From JBDZUZ01 sp040255445 (GTDB lineage: Bacteria > Planctomycetota > Phycisphaerae > Phycisphaerales > UBA1924), in contig JBDZUZ010000112.1 of the NCBI GenBank assembly GCA_040255445.1, positions 1-12,682 of the forward strand: a stretch of 12,682 nucleotides of DNA, read 5' to 3'. This document shows positions 6,004 to 12,682 of this stretch, in pieces; position 1 is the stretch's first letter; every line of letters begins with the position of its first letter. A program made the position numbers and the translations under genes. A model generated the notes under the pieces. That model was not told where the DNA came from and searched no databases. It was given only the letters and a program-made list of their open reading frames with translations.

Positions 6004-9000
6004 TTAGCCCCGCTTGAGCCCGTCCAGGAGGCTGCGGACCTCCTGGCTGGACTCCTCTGACACGCTGCCGGGGTTCTCATCGATGACCCGGAGAGCATTC
6101 TCCAAGGTGGCCGTCGCCTCGGGCTTCTTCCCCGCCTCGGTCTGAGCCTTGGCAAGATGGAGGGAAACCGTAACCATCGCCTGCGGGTTGTCCACCAGGG
6201 CCAGGGCCCGGCCCAGCCGCTTGACCGCATCCTCATAGTTGCCCAGCTTGGCCTGCACCACACCCAGGGTGTCGTTGACCTCGTAGCTGTTCGGGAAGGC
6301 GTCCGCGGCCTTCTGGGCCAGGGGCAGGGCGTCCTGAGGCCGGCCCAGCTTGTCCGAATAGAGGAAGGCCAGGTTGTTCATCGTCTCGTAGTCGCTGGGG
6401 TACTTGGTGAGAGCCTCCTCCCACACCCGGGCGGCCTCGTCGAGACGGTTGAGCTCATACAGCGTCGCGCCGCGGACCCGGTAGGACAGCAACTGCACCG
6501 CACGATTCTGGTCCTGTGCTGAGAGCTGGGCGAGGGTCGTGAGGCCCTCGTCGCGGCGGGCCTCGATCGCCAGCAGCACCGAAGCCTTGAAGTAGTCGCG
6601 CCAGCCGGCGGGAACATCCTGCTCTCGCAGCCGCTCGATGAACGCGAGCTGCTTCTCCGGCTCGGTGATGAGCTGGCGGATGTCGTTGAACCACGCCACC
6701 AGGAAGTTGGCCTGGTCCTTGGGAATGAGGCTGAGCGCCCGCATCGCGGCGACCGAGCCTTCCTCAAGGCGGTTCTGGCGGACGCGGATCTTGGCCGTGG
6801 TCATGGTGAGACCGGCGTTCGCGGCGATCGCCTGCTCGTTGGTACGAATGACCGTGTCGGCCTCGTTCAGGTTCGGCGGTTCTTGCGCGAGCAGCGCATC
6901 TAGGTACCGCTGCAGCACCGCCGGGGACTTATCTGCCAGGTACCTCACGCGGTAGAAGCGCGATGCCAGATCCCAACGGCCCACGCGGGCGAAGGTGTCG
7001 CCGATCGAGAGCGGGAGCTGTGTATCGCTGGCGCGGCGGGCCATCGCCTCTTCCGCGACCGCAACCGCATCCGAGTCGCGGTTGAGGCGGATCAGGTCCG
7101 CCAGCAGCCCCAGCAGCAGGTCGTCGTTGCCGGGCGCCACACGGACCGCCTCGCGGAGGTCCACGATCGCGCCATCAACGTTGTTGTTCTGGATCTGCGC
7201 CTGCGCCCGCGAGCGGTACGCCTGCCACATGTCGGGTCGGAGCTGGATCGCGCGGGAAAGGTCCGCGATCGCATCGCGCGTGCGGTTCTCCTCGCGGAGG
7301 AACGCCTGGCCGCGGCGGAGGAAGACGGTGGCGTCGCGCGGGTGCTTGGCGACGGCCTCATCGAGCAGCGCCCGCTGTCCGCGGGTGTCTCCCTGGCCGC
7401 CGCGGCACGCGGCCTTGAGGAGCATGACCGAGGCTTCCTGCGACTGAGAGGCGGGGAGCTTGGCGATCACGGCCTCGGCCTCGGCGTAGAGCCGCTGCGC
7501 GATCAGGAGATCCGCGAGACGGCGGCGATAGAGCCCGTCCTCGGTGTCGGCGTTGGCGTCGACGACCCGCTGGCACGAGTCCGCCGCATCGGGAAGGCGG
7601 TTGAGCTGCGCGTAGACCTCGACCAGCGAACGGTCGACGGGCATCGTTGCCTTGTCCTGGTACTGCCGGCCCTGCTCGAGAGCCTGGACCGCGAGCTCGG
7701 GCTGGCTCTTGGAGAGCGCGAACTGCGAGAGGAGGAGGTAGGGCACCGCGGTGCGTTCCGCCTCGGGGATCGCGGTGATGTAGCCCTCGAAGACGGCGAT
7801 CGACTGCTCGCGCTCATTGCGGCGCCAGTGCCAATCCGCCTCGAGCGCCAGCACATCGAGCCCGGGCGAGAGGGCGCGGGCCCGGCTGATCATCTCCTGA
7901 GCCTTGTCCCACTGCTCGGCCTGCATGTACAGGTCCGCGAGCGCGATGAAGTTGCCCCGCGAGGTCGGCGCGGTCCGGGCGAGCGACTCGCGCTGCTGGA
8001 TCGCGAAATCACGGTTGCCCATGATCGCTTCGAGCGTCAGCCACTGGTCCAGGAAGTTAGCGTCGTTGCGGGCAAACCGCTCGTACTCCCGCGCCGCCGC
8101 CAGGGCCTTCTCGTTGTCGCCCTGCACGCGGTGCGCGGCGACGAGATCGACGATCGTGTTCACATCGCTGGGCCGCAGCCGCAGCGCCTGTTCAAACGAC
8201 CGGATCGCGTCAAGGTTCCGGCCCGCCGAGATCTGGACCCGGCCCAGCAGACGCCACGCTTCCGGCGCCGCCGCGCCTCGGGCGGTCATCTGCTCGAGCG
8301 ATCGCAGCGCCTCGTCAGCGCGGCCGCGGGCCCACAGCAGGCGGGCGCGGAAGAGTTCGCCCCCGGCATTGTCGGCGTTCGAGGAGGCGGCCCGGTCCGC
8401 GATCTTCGCCGCGGCGTCGAAGTCCCGCTTCTCGATCGCCTGATTGAAGCGGATCTCCAAGACCCGGGCATCGTTCGGCGCGAGGCGCTCGGCCTCGGCC
8501 ATGTGTGTCTCGGCCTGCTCATCGCGACCGGCGCTCGAGTAGATGATCGCCTTGGCGAGGGCGAGCTCAAGCGGCGGGAGGTTCTGCGCGTTCGCGACGG
8601 CAATCCGAGCCTCGATCGGGTCCTCGGTCGCGATCGCGATCCGCGTGCGACGGAGGAGGTCGTTCTCGGGATTGCGCGCAAGGCCCGCATCGAGCGCTTC
8701 CAGAGCCCCGGCGCGGTCTTCGTTGCGGAACCGCGCCAGCGCGAGCTCGCGGGCGAGCTGGGGCGGATAGTCGAGCTCCGCGGCCTTCTGCCGCAGGAAG
8801 TCCTCCGCCGCGGCGAGCTTGGCCTCGTCGCCCGCGGCCTCGCGCACCATGCGCTCGAGGGTCAGCAGCGCGTTCGCGGTCGGGTCCTGCAGCGTGCCGT
8901 CGCCCAGCATCGCCTTGACGTAGTTGAGCCGCTCCTGAATGGCGGGGTTGCCCGGCGCCATCCGCTCCATGTTCTGGAGGATCTCCCTCGCCTGCGTGAA

Positions 9001-10569
9001 CTGCTGCAGCGAGATGTAGATCTCGCCCAGCGCCATGGCGGCGTTGAGGTTGCCCGGCTGCAGCGCGAGCACGCGCTGCAGCGCCTCCGCAGCGCGGCCG
9101 CTCTGGTTGAGCTTGAGCGCGACATCGGCGGTGAGGAGCATCGCACGCGGGTCGCTGTCACGCGCTGCGCGGTTGTACCCGGTCAGAAGCTGGTTGGCCT
9201 TGGTGTAATCGCCGTTGATGAACGCCAGCTGCGCATCGACCAGCGCGAGCCGCGGCGAATCGGCCGACTCGACCTTCGCCAGTTCGTCCCGCCGCGCGAC
9301 CGCCCGCGTGAGCGCGGCCTCCTTCGCGGCCGGCTCCTCCAGGCTCTGCCACACCGGCACGCTCCACAACGCGCTCAGGTAGGCAGCGCTGCCGCGCAGA
9401 CCAAACTGCTCGAGCCCCGCGAGGCTGATGGTCGGGATCGGCATCGCTCGGACGCGATCGAGCAGCTCGATCGCTTCGGTGTGCTGCCCGGCGTCGGCCA
9501 GCAACTCGGCGCGGCGGAACAGCAGCCGCGCGTCGTCGGGACGCGCGGCGATCGCCGCATCGAGCACGCGGCGGGTGCGTGCCCGCTGCGCGGCCGGATC
9601 GAGCGCATCCTCGAGGAAGCGGAACCGCTCCAGCAGCCGGGGATCAAGGTCCGCCGCGTCGGCTTCGAGCCGGCCGGCGATGCCCTCGAGCGCCGGCTGA
9701 AGGCTCTCGCGGATCTGCCGCGTCCGCTCCAGCGCCTGCGCCGGCTCGAGCCCGCGCACCTCGACCTGGTAGTCCGCGATGCGCCGCTGCAGGTCGATCA
9801 GGTTCATGCGCGGGCTCTCGGGCAGGCGTGCCACCGCCGCCGCGAGGGCGTCGCGGGCTTCGGCCTTGAGCGCATCGGCCGCGGCGGTCTCGCCGCGAGC
9901 CCGCGCGCGCTGCTCGGCGGCCTCGTACCAGGTCAGGAGCGCTTCGACAGACTGCACATCCGTCGGGTCGGTCGCGATCGCGATGTCAAGATCGGCCTTC
10001 GCCCTGGTGATGACGTCGTCCTTGACATCGGGATTGCTCGCGACAACCGCCGCGCCGGGGATGCCGCGGTAGCGGTAGAGCGTCTTCCACGGGCCATCGG
10101 GGGCATTGTCCTGCACGTAGTAGCCGATGAACAGGTCCGCCTCGCGGATCAGGTTCTCCGAGCCCTGCACCGGGAAGCCCGCGAGCTCGAGGCTGCGGAG
10201 AATGCGATCAAGGTAGTTCTTCTGCGACTCAAGATCGCGGCGGTTCACAACGCCCAGCTGCCGCGATGCGGACATGAGCTGGCCGTAGTCGTACTCGTAC
10301 CGCGGCTGCTCGGCCGGGCTCACGCTCTGCAGAGCCTTGATCCACTTGTTGAGGTACTCGGAGTTGGTCTGCTCCTTGTTGACCGCCTTCGAGTAGAGAT
10401 CAACAGCCTGGCGGTACTCGCCCTCGGCCATCTTCTTGTCGCCCAGCGCAGCCAGGTCCGCCGCGCTGTTCTTCAAGAGGAACGCCGCGGCGCCGCCCAC
10501 GACGGCGACCGCCGCCACCAGCGAGACCGTGAGGATGATGAGGAACCGTGTATTGACGCGTGAGGCCAT
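6004..10569 (-). CDS. Giant membrane-anchored tetratricopeptide-repeat protein (PrsT-like role)
   Basis: A 1521-aa protein with one N-terminal membrane helix (about residues 9-32, followed by LLKNS) and then helical repeats over essentially the whole length. TPR signatures recur, for example MALGEIYISLQQFTQAREIL, AWRLLGRVQISAGRNLDAI, FIALADLYMQAEQWDKAQ and, near the C-terminus, MNNLAFLYSDKLGRPQDAL and NDTLGVVQAKLGNYEDAV. No lipobox cysteine follows the helix, so it is anchored by the helix rather than by lipid, unlike the PEP-CTERM TPR lipoprotein PrsT, which is also much shorter. The likely role is a periplasmic scaffold for the polysaccharide or exosortase machinery; this rests on position between epsI and the Wzc-like gene. 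The ATG at 10569 has GGAG at 6-nt spacing; the GTG at 10623 would add 18 polar residues before the signal and has less support. The reading frame is intact. Confidence 0.9.
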   Translation of the reverse strand: MASRVNTRFLIILTVSLVAAVAVVGGAAAFLLKNSAADLAALGDKKMAEGEYRQAVDLYSKAVNKEQTNSEYLNKWIKALQSVSPAEQPRYEYDYGQLMSASRQLGVVNRRDLESQKNYLDRILRSLELAGFPVQGSENLIREADLFIGYYVQDNAPDGPWKTLYRYRGIPGAAVVASNPDVKDDVITRAKADLDIAIATDPTDVQSVEALLTWYEAAEQRARARGETAAADALKAEARDALAAAVARLPESPRMNLIDLQRRIADYQVEVRGLEPAQALERTRQIRESLQPALEGIAGRLEADAADLDPRLLERFRFLEDALDPAAQRARTRRVLDAAIAARPDDARLLFRRAELLADAGQHTEAIELLDRVRAMPIPTISLAGLEQFGLRGSAAYLSALWSVPVWQSLEEPAAKEAALTRAVARRDELAKVESADSPRLALVDAQLAFINGDYTKANQLLTGYNRAARDSDPRAMLLTADVALKLNQSGRAAEALQRVLALQPGNLNAAMALGEIYISLQQFTQAREILQNMERMAPGNPAIQERLNYVKAMLGDGTLQDPTANALLTLERMVREAAGDEAKLAAAEDFLRQKAAELDYPPQLARELALARFRNEDRAGALEALDAGLARNPENDLLRRTRIAIATEDPIEARIAVANAQNLPPLELALAKAIIYSSAGRDEQAETHMAEAERLAPNDARVLEIRFNQAIEKRDFDAAAKIADRAASSNADNAGGELFRARLLWARGRADEALRSLEQMTARGAAAPEAWRLLGRVQISAGRNLDAIRSFEQALRLRPSDVNTIVDLVAAHRVQGDNEKALAAAREYERFARNDANFLDQWLTLEAIMGNRDFAIQQRESLARTAPTSRGNFIALADLYMQAEQWDKAQEMISRARALSPGLDVLALEADWHWRRNEREQSIAVFEGYITAIPEAERTAVPYLLLSQFALSKSQPELAVQALEQGRQYQDKATMPVDRSLVEVYAQLNRLPDAADSCQRVVDANADTEDGLYRRRLADLLIAQRLYAEAEAVIAKLPASQSQEASVMLLKAACRGGQGDTRGQRALLDEAVAKHPRDATVFLRRGQAFLREENRTRDAIADLSRAIQLRPDMWQAYRSRAQAQIQNNNVDGAIVDLREAVRVAPGNDDLLLGLLADLIRLNRDSDAVAVAEEAMARRASDTQLPLSIGDTFARVGRWDLASRFYRVRYLADKSPAVLQRYLDALLAQEPPNLNEADTVIRTNEQAIAANAGLTMTTAKIRVRQNRLEEGSVAAMRALSLIPKDQANFLVAWFNDIRQLITEPEKQLAFIERLREQDVPAGWRDYFKASVLLAIEARRDEGLTTLAQLSAQDQNRAVQLLSYRVRGATLYELNRLDEAARVWEEALTKYPSDYETMNNLAFLYSDKLGRPQDALPLAQKAADAFPNSYEVNDTLGVVQAKLGNYEDAVKRLGRALALVDNPQAMVTVSLHLAKAQTEAGKKPEATATLENALRVIDENPGSVSEESSQEVRSLLDGLKRG

Positions 10570-10575
10570 CGTGCT

Positions 10576-10579
10576 CTCC
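10576..10579 (-). promoter_or_regulatory. Ribosome binding site (GGAG) of the TPR gene
   Basis: GGAG on the minus strand is 6 nt before the ATG at 10569 and decides that start over a GTG at 10623. It lies one base after the stem-loop at 10581-10597. Confidence 0.6.
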
Positions 10580-10580
10580 G

Positions 10581-10597
10581 GGGCGGACCGGCCGCCC
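10581..10597 (-). other. Stem-loop directly upstream of the TPR ribosome binding site
   Basis: GGGCGG pairs with CCGCCC (6 bp) around a 5-nt loop. It abuts the GGAG of the TPR gene, so it could modulate translation or act as a pause site. No T-run follows in the direction of transcription. Confidence 0.4.
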
Positions 10598-10605
10598 TTC
10601 TGCCA

Positions 10606-10620
10606 TGCCGCATCGCGGCA
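10606..10620 (-). other. Stem-loop after the EpsI-family stop codon
   Basis: TGCCGC pairs with GCGGCA (6 bp) around a 3-nt loop, 13 nt downstream of the stop at 10634. With the hairpin at 10581-10597 it forms a tandem pair filling the 64-bp gap. It could protect the exosortase-epsI mRNA 3' end; it lacks a terminator T-run. Confidence 0.4.
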
Positions 10621-10633
10621 CACTCTGGATCGT

Positions 10634-11611
10634 TCAGTCGTTCGCCTTCTTCGCGGCGATCGGGTTGTCCGCCGGATACAGCCCCTGCTCGACGCGCACC
10701 CAGTCGGGCACGCACCGCATCAGTTCCGGCAATAGTTCATCGAGCAGGCTCGACGCTGCCGCGGCGAGCTCGTCGCCGCTTTCGACCGTCGTGCTCGTGA
10801 CCTGCACCTTGAGGTAGTACGCGTAGTACGAGGACAGGTCGAACGCCAGCAGACGCACGCCCTCGGCCCGCGAGACCGTCCCGCCGTTGGCAACGAAGAA
10901 GTACCCCGAGTACAGCGCCTTGCCGCCGCTGTCGACGAACTTCATCGTCCGCAGCCGGATGTCCTGCGGGTTGCGCGGGAGCGTCACGAAGGTGCCCGGC
11001 TGGTCGGAATACTCGTAGCTGAGCGGAGCCCGGAAGATCTGGCCCCGCAGGTGCTCGGGCACATCATCAACCGCGACCCAGCGATCATCCTTATTGAGAT
11101 CCAGCGGTAGATCGCCCTCGATCTCGCCGATCTGCAGACCCCCGCCGACAAAGCAGCGGTCGGGCACATGCGGCACCGTATCGATCATGCCCGTGTAGTA
11201 CGCGGCGTGAAAATCCAGCGCGACCGGCTTCTCGGGGTTCGCCGGATTCTTCTGGATGTAGACGCGGCTGACATAGTTGGTCGTGCCCAGGACCTCTTCG
11301 ACCTCGGCGTTCTCGCGCCGGTCGGGCCCCACACGCTGCCAGGATGCGGTCTCGGTGGGGATGGCGGAAACCTGCAGCCCGCTCTCGGGGTAGATCGGAG
11401 CCTTCTTGAGGTAGAGCTGGAAGTAGTCGATCGCCGCGGTGAGCCCCAGCGCCGATGCGGCGAGGATGCCGATCGCCGCGAACACCGCGGTGTTGCGGCC
11501 GCGGTGTTGCTTCTTGCTCGGCGTGGCTTTGGGAGACGCAGACGACTTCGGCGCAGGGTTCGACTCGGGGGTTGCCGGCGTCGTCGCTTCGTTGGGGGTG
11601 GACTCGCTCAT
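10634..11611 (-). CDS. Exosortase-associated EpsI-family protein
   Basis: A 325-aa EpsI-type protein (DUF3485 family), the usual partner of exosortases in PEP-CTERM/exopolysaccharide loci; its biochemical role is unsettled. Residues 1-38 are a Pro/Ser/Thr/Lys-rich cytoplasmic tail, a membrane helix spans about 41-61, and the rest is extracytoplasmic. The diagnostic region is HVPDRCFVGGG (Cys153, glycines 156-158), equivalent to the Cys and Gly-rich motif of EpsI proteins. A later YFFVANGG and the C-terminal YYLKVQVTS strand also fit. The family's first half is represented by ETASWQRV. The ATG at 11611 overlaps the exosortase stop (ATGA), and GGGAGG sits 9 nt upstream inside the exosortase gene, indicating translational coupling and obligate co-expression. 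The charged low-complexity N-terminal tail is longer than I expect for the family. Confidence 0.85.
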   Translation of the reverse strand: MSESTPNEATTPATPESNPAPKSSASPKATPSKKQHRGRNTAVFAAIGILAASALGLTAAIDYFQLYLKKAPIYPESGLQVSAIPTETASWQRVGPDRRENAEVEEVLGTTNYVSRVYIQKNPANPEKPVALDFHAAYYTGMIDTVPHVPDRCFVGGGLQIGEIEGDLPLDLNKDDRWVAVDDVPEHLRGQIFRAPLSYEYSDQPGTFVTLPRNPQDIRLRTMKFVDSGGKALYSGYFFVANGGTVSRAEGVRLLAFDLSSYYAYYLKVQVTSTTVESGDELAAAASSLLDELLPELMRCVPDWVRVEQGLYPADNPIAAKKAND

Positions 11612-12567
11612 GCGATCTTGCCTCCCGCCGTGGCCGGTTCCTCGACCAGTTTGTTCAGCGCCCAGACCACACCCAGGAACAGGCCCAGGCCGGGGATCAA
11701 TAGCAGCGTGCCGATCAGCATGTGCGCATCGCCCGCGGCCAGGTCCTGATCATGGATCGAGGCCAGGCCGAGGATCGCGACCCGCAGGATGTTCATGAAC
11801 AGCGCAACCGGCACCGCGAGCCCGAGCAGCGCGATCCGCTGCCACCAGAACCGGCAGCTCAGCACCGCCACCGTCGCCGCCAGCGCGACGAACGCGATGA
11901 CCATCCGCATCCCCGAGCAGGCCTCGGCGACATTGAGCGGGATCACCTTGCCGTCGGCGAAGACCGTCAGCGTGTTGCCATCACGCTCGATGAGGAAGTC
12001 AAAGAGGAATCCGACGACCTTGAGCAGCAGTTCCGCGCCCCGCGCGGCGAGCACCTGAAGCTGGAAGGTGATCTTGATCATCACCTGCTCGGAAATCGTC
12101 ACCGCGAAGATCAGGAACGCGATCGGGATGAAGAGCGGCCGGAAGACAAGCGGCCCCAGCGTCAGGAGCACGAGCCCCGCCAGCGTCAGGATGAGCGCCA
12201 GCCCCTGCAGCATGTGGTTGGGCACGCCCACCACGAAGAACAGGTAGCACATGATGCCCAGCAGCAGCGGGCACAAGCCGGGCCAGAACGCGAACCGCGC
12301 CGCCGATGCGATCCGCGGCCACTCGCGCTTCACCAGGTACATGCTGATCAGCGGCACGATGTACGCGTGCCCCCAGTCCTCGACAGAACTCGAGCTGAAC
12401 TGGTGCTGCTGCCAGATCCACCGATAGAACAGCGCAAGAAATGCCGCCGCCGTCACGCCGACCAGGACCCAATGCGCGGTGGACAACCGTGGGGCCGCGG
12501 GCTCGGCTGTGGGCGGCCACGCGGGCGTCTGAGATGGCATCTGGCCTTGTGAGGCGACGCTGGTCAC
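11608..12567 (-). CDS. Exosortase/archaeosortase family transpeptidase
   Basis: A polytopic membrane cysteine protease/transpeptidase that recognises C-terminal sorting signals of the PEP-CTERM kind and cleaves or transfers proteins to the cell surface. The 319-aa sequence has about eight hydrophobic helices between residues 34 and 303. All three active-site residues are present in family context: Cys217 in AEACSGMR, Arg262 in FMNILRVA and His282 in GDAHMLIG. The segment after FADG (VIPLNVAEACSGM) is typical of the family. It is the first gene of the visible cluster, with 115 bp of non-coding sequence upstream, and is coupled to the EpsI gene by a 4-bp overlap. The start is either GTG at 12567 or ATG at 12540 (AAGG 4 nt upstream); both precede the first helix. 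I cannot assign an Xrt subclass, and no substrate with a sorting tail is visible here. Confidence 0.93.
   Translation of the reverse strand: MTSVASQGQMPSQTPAWPPTAEPAAPRLSTAHWVLVGVTAAAFLALFYRWIWQQHQFSSSSVEDWGHAYIVPLISMYLVKREWPRIASAARFAFWPGLCPLLLGIMCYLFFVVGVPNHMLQGLALILTLAGLVLLTLGPLVFRPLFIPIAFLIFAVTISEQVMIKITFQLQVLAARGAELLLKVVGFLFDFLIERDGNTLTVFADGKVIPLNVAEACSGMRMVIAFVALAATVAVLSCRFWWQRIALLGLAVPVALFMNILRVAILGLASIHDQDLAAGDAHMLIGTLLLIPGLGLFLGVVWALNKLVEEPATAGGKIA
11621..11626 (-). promoter_or_regulatory. Ribosome binding site (GGGAGG) of the EpsI-family gene
   Basis: GGGAGG on the minus strand, 9 nt before the ATG at 11611 and within the last exosortase codons. It fixes the EpsI start at the ATGA overlap. 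Confidence 0.65.
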
Positions 12568-12629
12568 AGTCGTGGGGTCCGTTCCGGCCGCCGGCGATCG
12601 CCGCGGCGTGTCGATGTAACAACTCTGGC

Positions 12630-12642
12630 GGCGTTGAACGCC
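12630..12642 (-). promoter_or_regulatory. Perfect dyad GGCGTTCAACGCC upstream of the exosortase, candidate operator
   Basis: A perfect 6-bp inverted repeat with a single central base, about 63-75 bp before the exosortase GTG, in the only upstream non-coding region of the cluster. A near copy lies at 5988-6000. The one-base centre fits a protein-binding dyad better than an RNA hairpin. No promoter hexamers could be assigned beside it. Confidence 0.3.
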
Positions 12643-12665
12643 ACCCCTCCTACTCGCGCCCCCGC

Positions 12666-12681
12666 CGGGCTGTTCGGCCCG
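12666..12681. other. Small GC stem-loop at the right edge
   Basis: CGGGC and GCCCG form a 5-bp stem around a 6-nt loop. It may belong to the 3' end of a gene beyond the window or to the exosortase leader; nothing in the window decides. Confidence 0.2.
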
Positions 12682-12682
12682 T

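Noticed and set aside
7342..10563. A 1073-codon plus-strand open frame antisense to the TPR gene
   Set aside because: It lies entirely opposite a well-supported repeat protein. Its composition (very rich in Arg, Leu, Glu, Asp, His and almost without Lys) is typical of antisense frames in GC-rich genes, and it shows no domain.

Overview
The window is GC-rich (roughly two-thirds G+C by eye) and almost fully coding. All seven recognisable genes lie on the minus strand and read right to left. The set is an exosortase, an EpsI-family partner, a very large membrane-anchored TPR protein, a Wzz/Wzc-type chain-length protein with a cytoplasmic BY-kinase-like domain, an NAD-dependent sugar epimerase/dehydratase and a WecA/MraY-type phosphoglycosyl transferase. 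This is an exosortase-linked surface-polysaccharide locus. The organism is probably a Gram-negative environmental bacterium. The combination of exosortase, a separate EpsI protein, giant TPR proteins, many GTG/TTG starts and high GC suggests Planctomycetota (perhaps a Phycisphaerae-like lineage), but that placement is inference.

Layout in transcription order: exosortase (12567-11608) overlaps the EpsI-family gene (11611-10634) by 4 bp. A 64-bp gap with two GC stem-loops follows, then the TPR gene (10569-6004). A 212-bp gap, the largest in the window, precedes the Wzc-like gene (5791-3578). A 49-bp gap with a strong 8-bp-stem hairpin leads to the epimerase (3528-2458), which overlaps the GTG start of the phosphoglycosyl transferase (2461-932) by 4 bp. 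After 42 bp comes a ParA-family ATPase (889 to beyond the left edge). The only other stretch without a gene is the 115 bp upstream of the exosortase.

Likely joint function: the phosphoglycosyl transferase loads the first sugar-phosphate on undecaprenyl phosphate, the epimerase supplies a nucleotide sugar, the Wzc-like protein governs polymer length and export, and exosortase plus EpsI process C-terminally tagged (PEP-CTERM-like) surface proteins. The TPR protein probably scaffolds the machinery, in the role that PrsT plays in proteobacterial PEP-CTERM loci. No sorting substrate, polymerase, flippase or outer-membrane exporter is visible.

The most notable anomaly is the Wzc-like protein: its P-loop has glycine (residue 558) where the invariant Walker A lysine belongs, and it lacks a C-terminal tyrosine cluster, which suggests a pseudokinase. 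Other points are a dyad sequence shared by the two main upstream regions, GC hairpins in the intercistronic gaps, a possible leaderless start for parA and repeated GCGATCGC palindromes. I saw no RNA genes, insertion sequences or CRISPR arrays.
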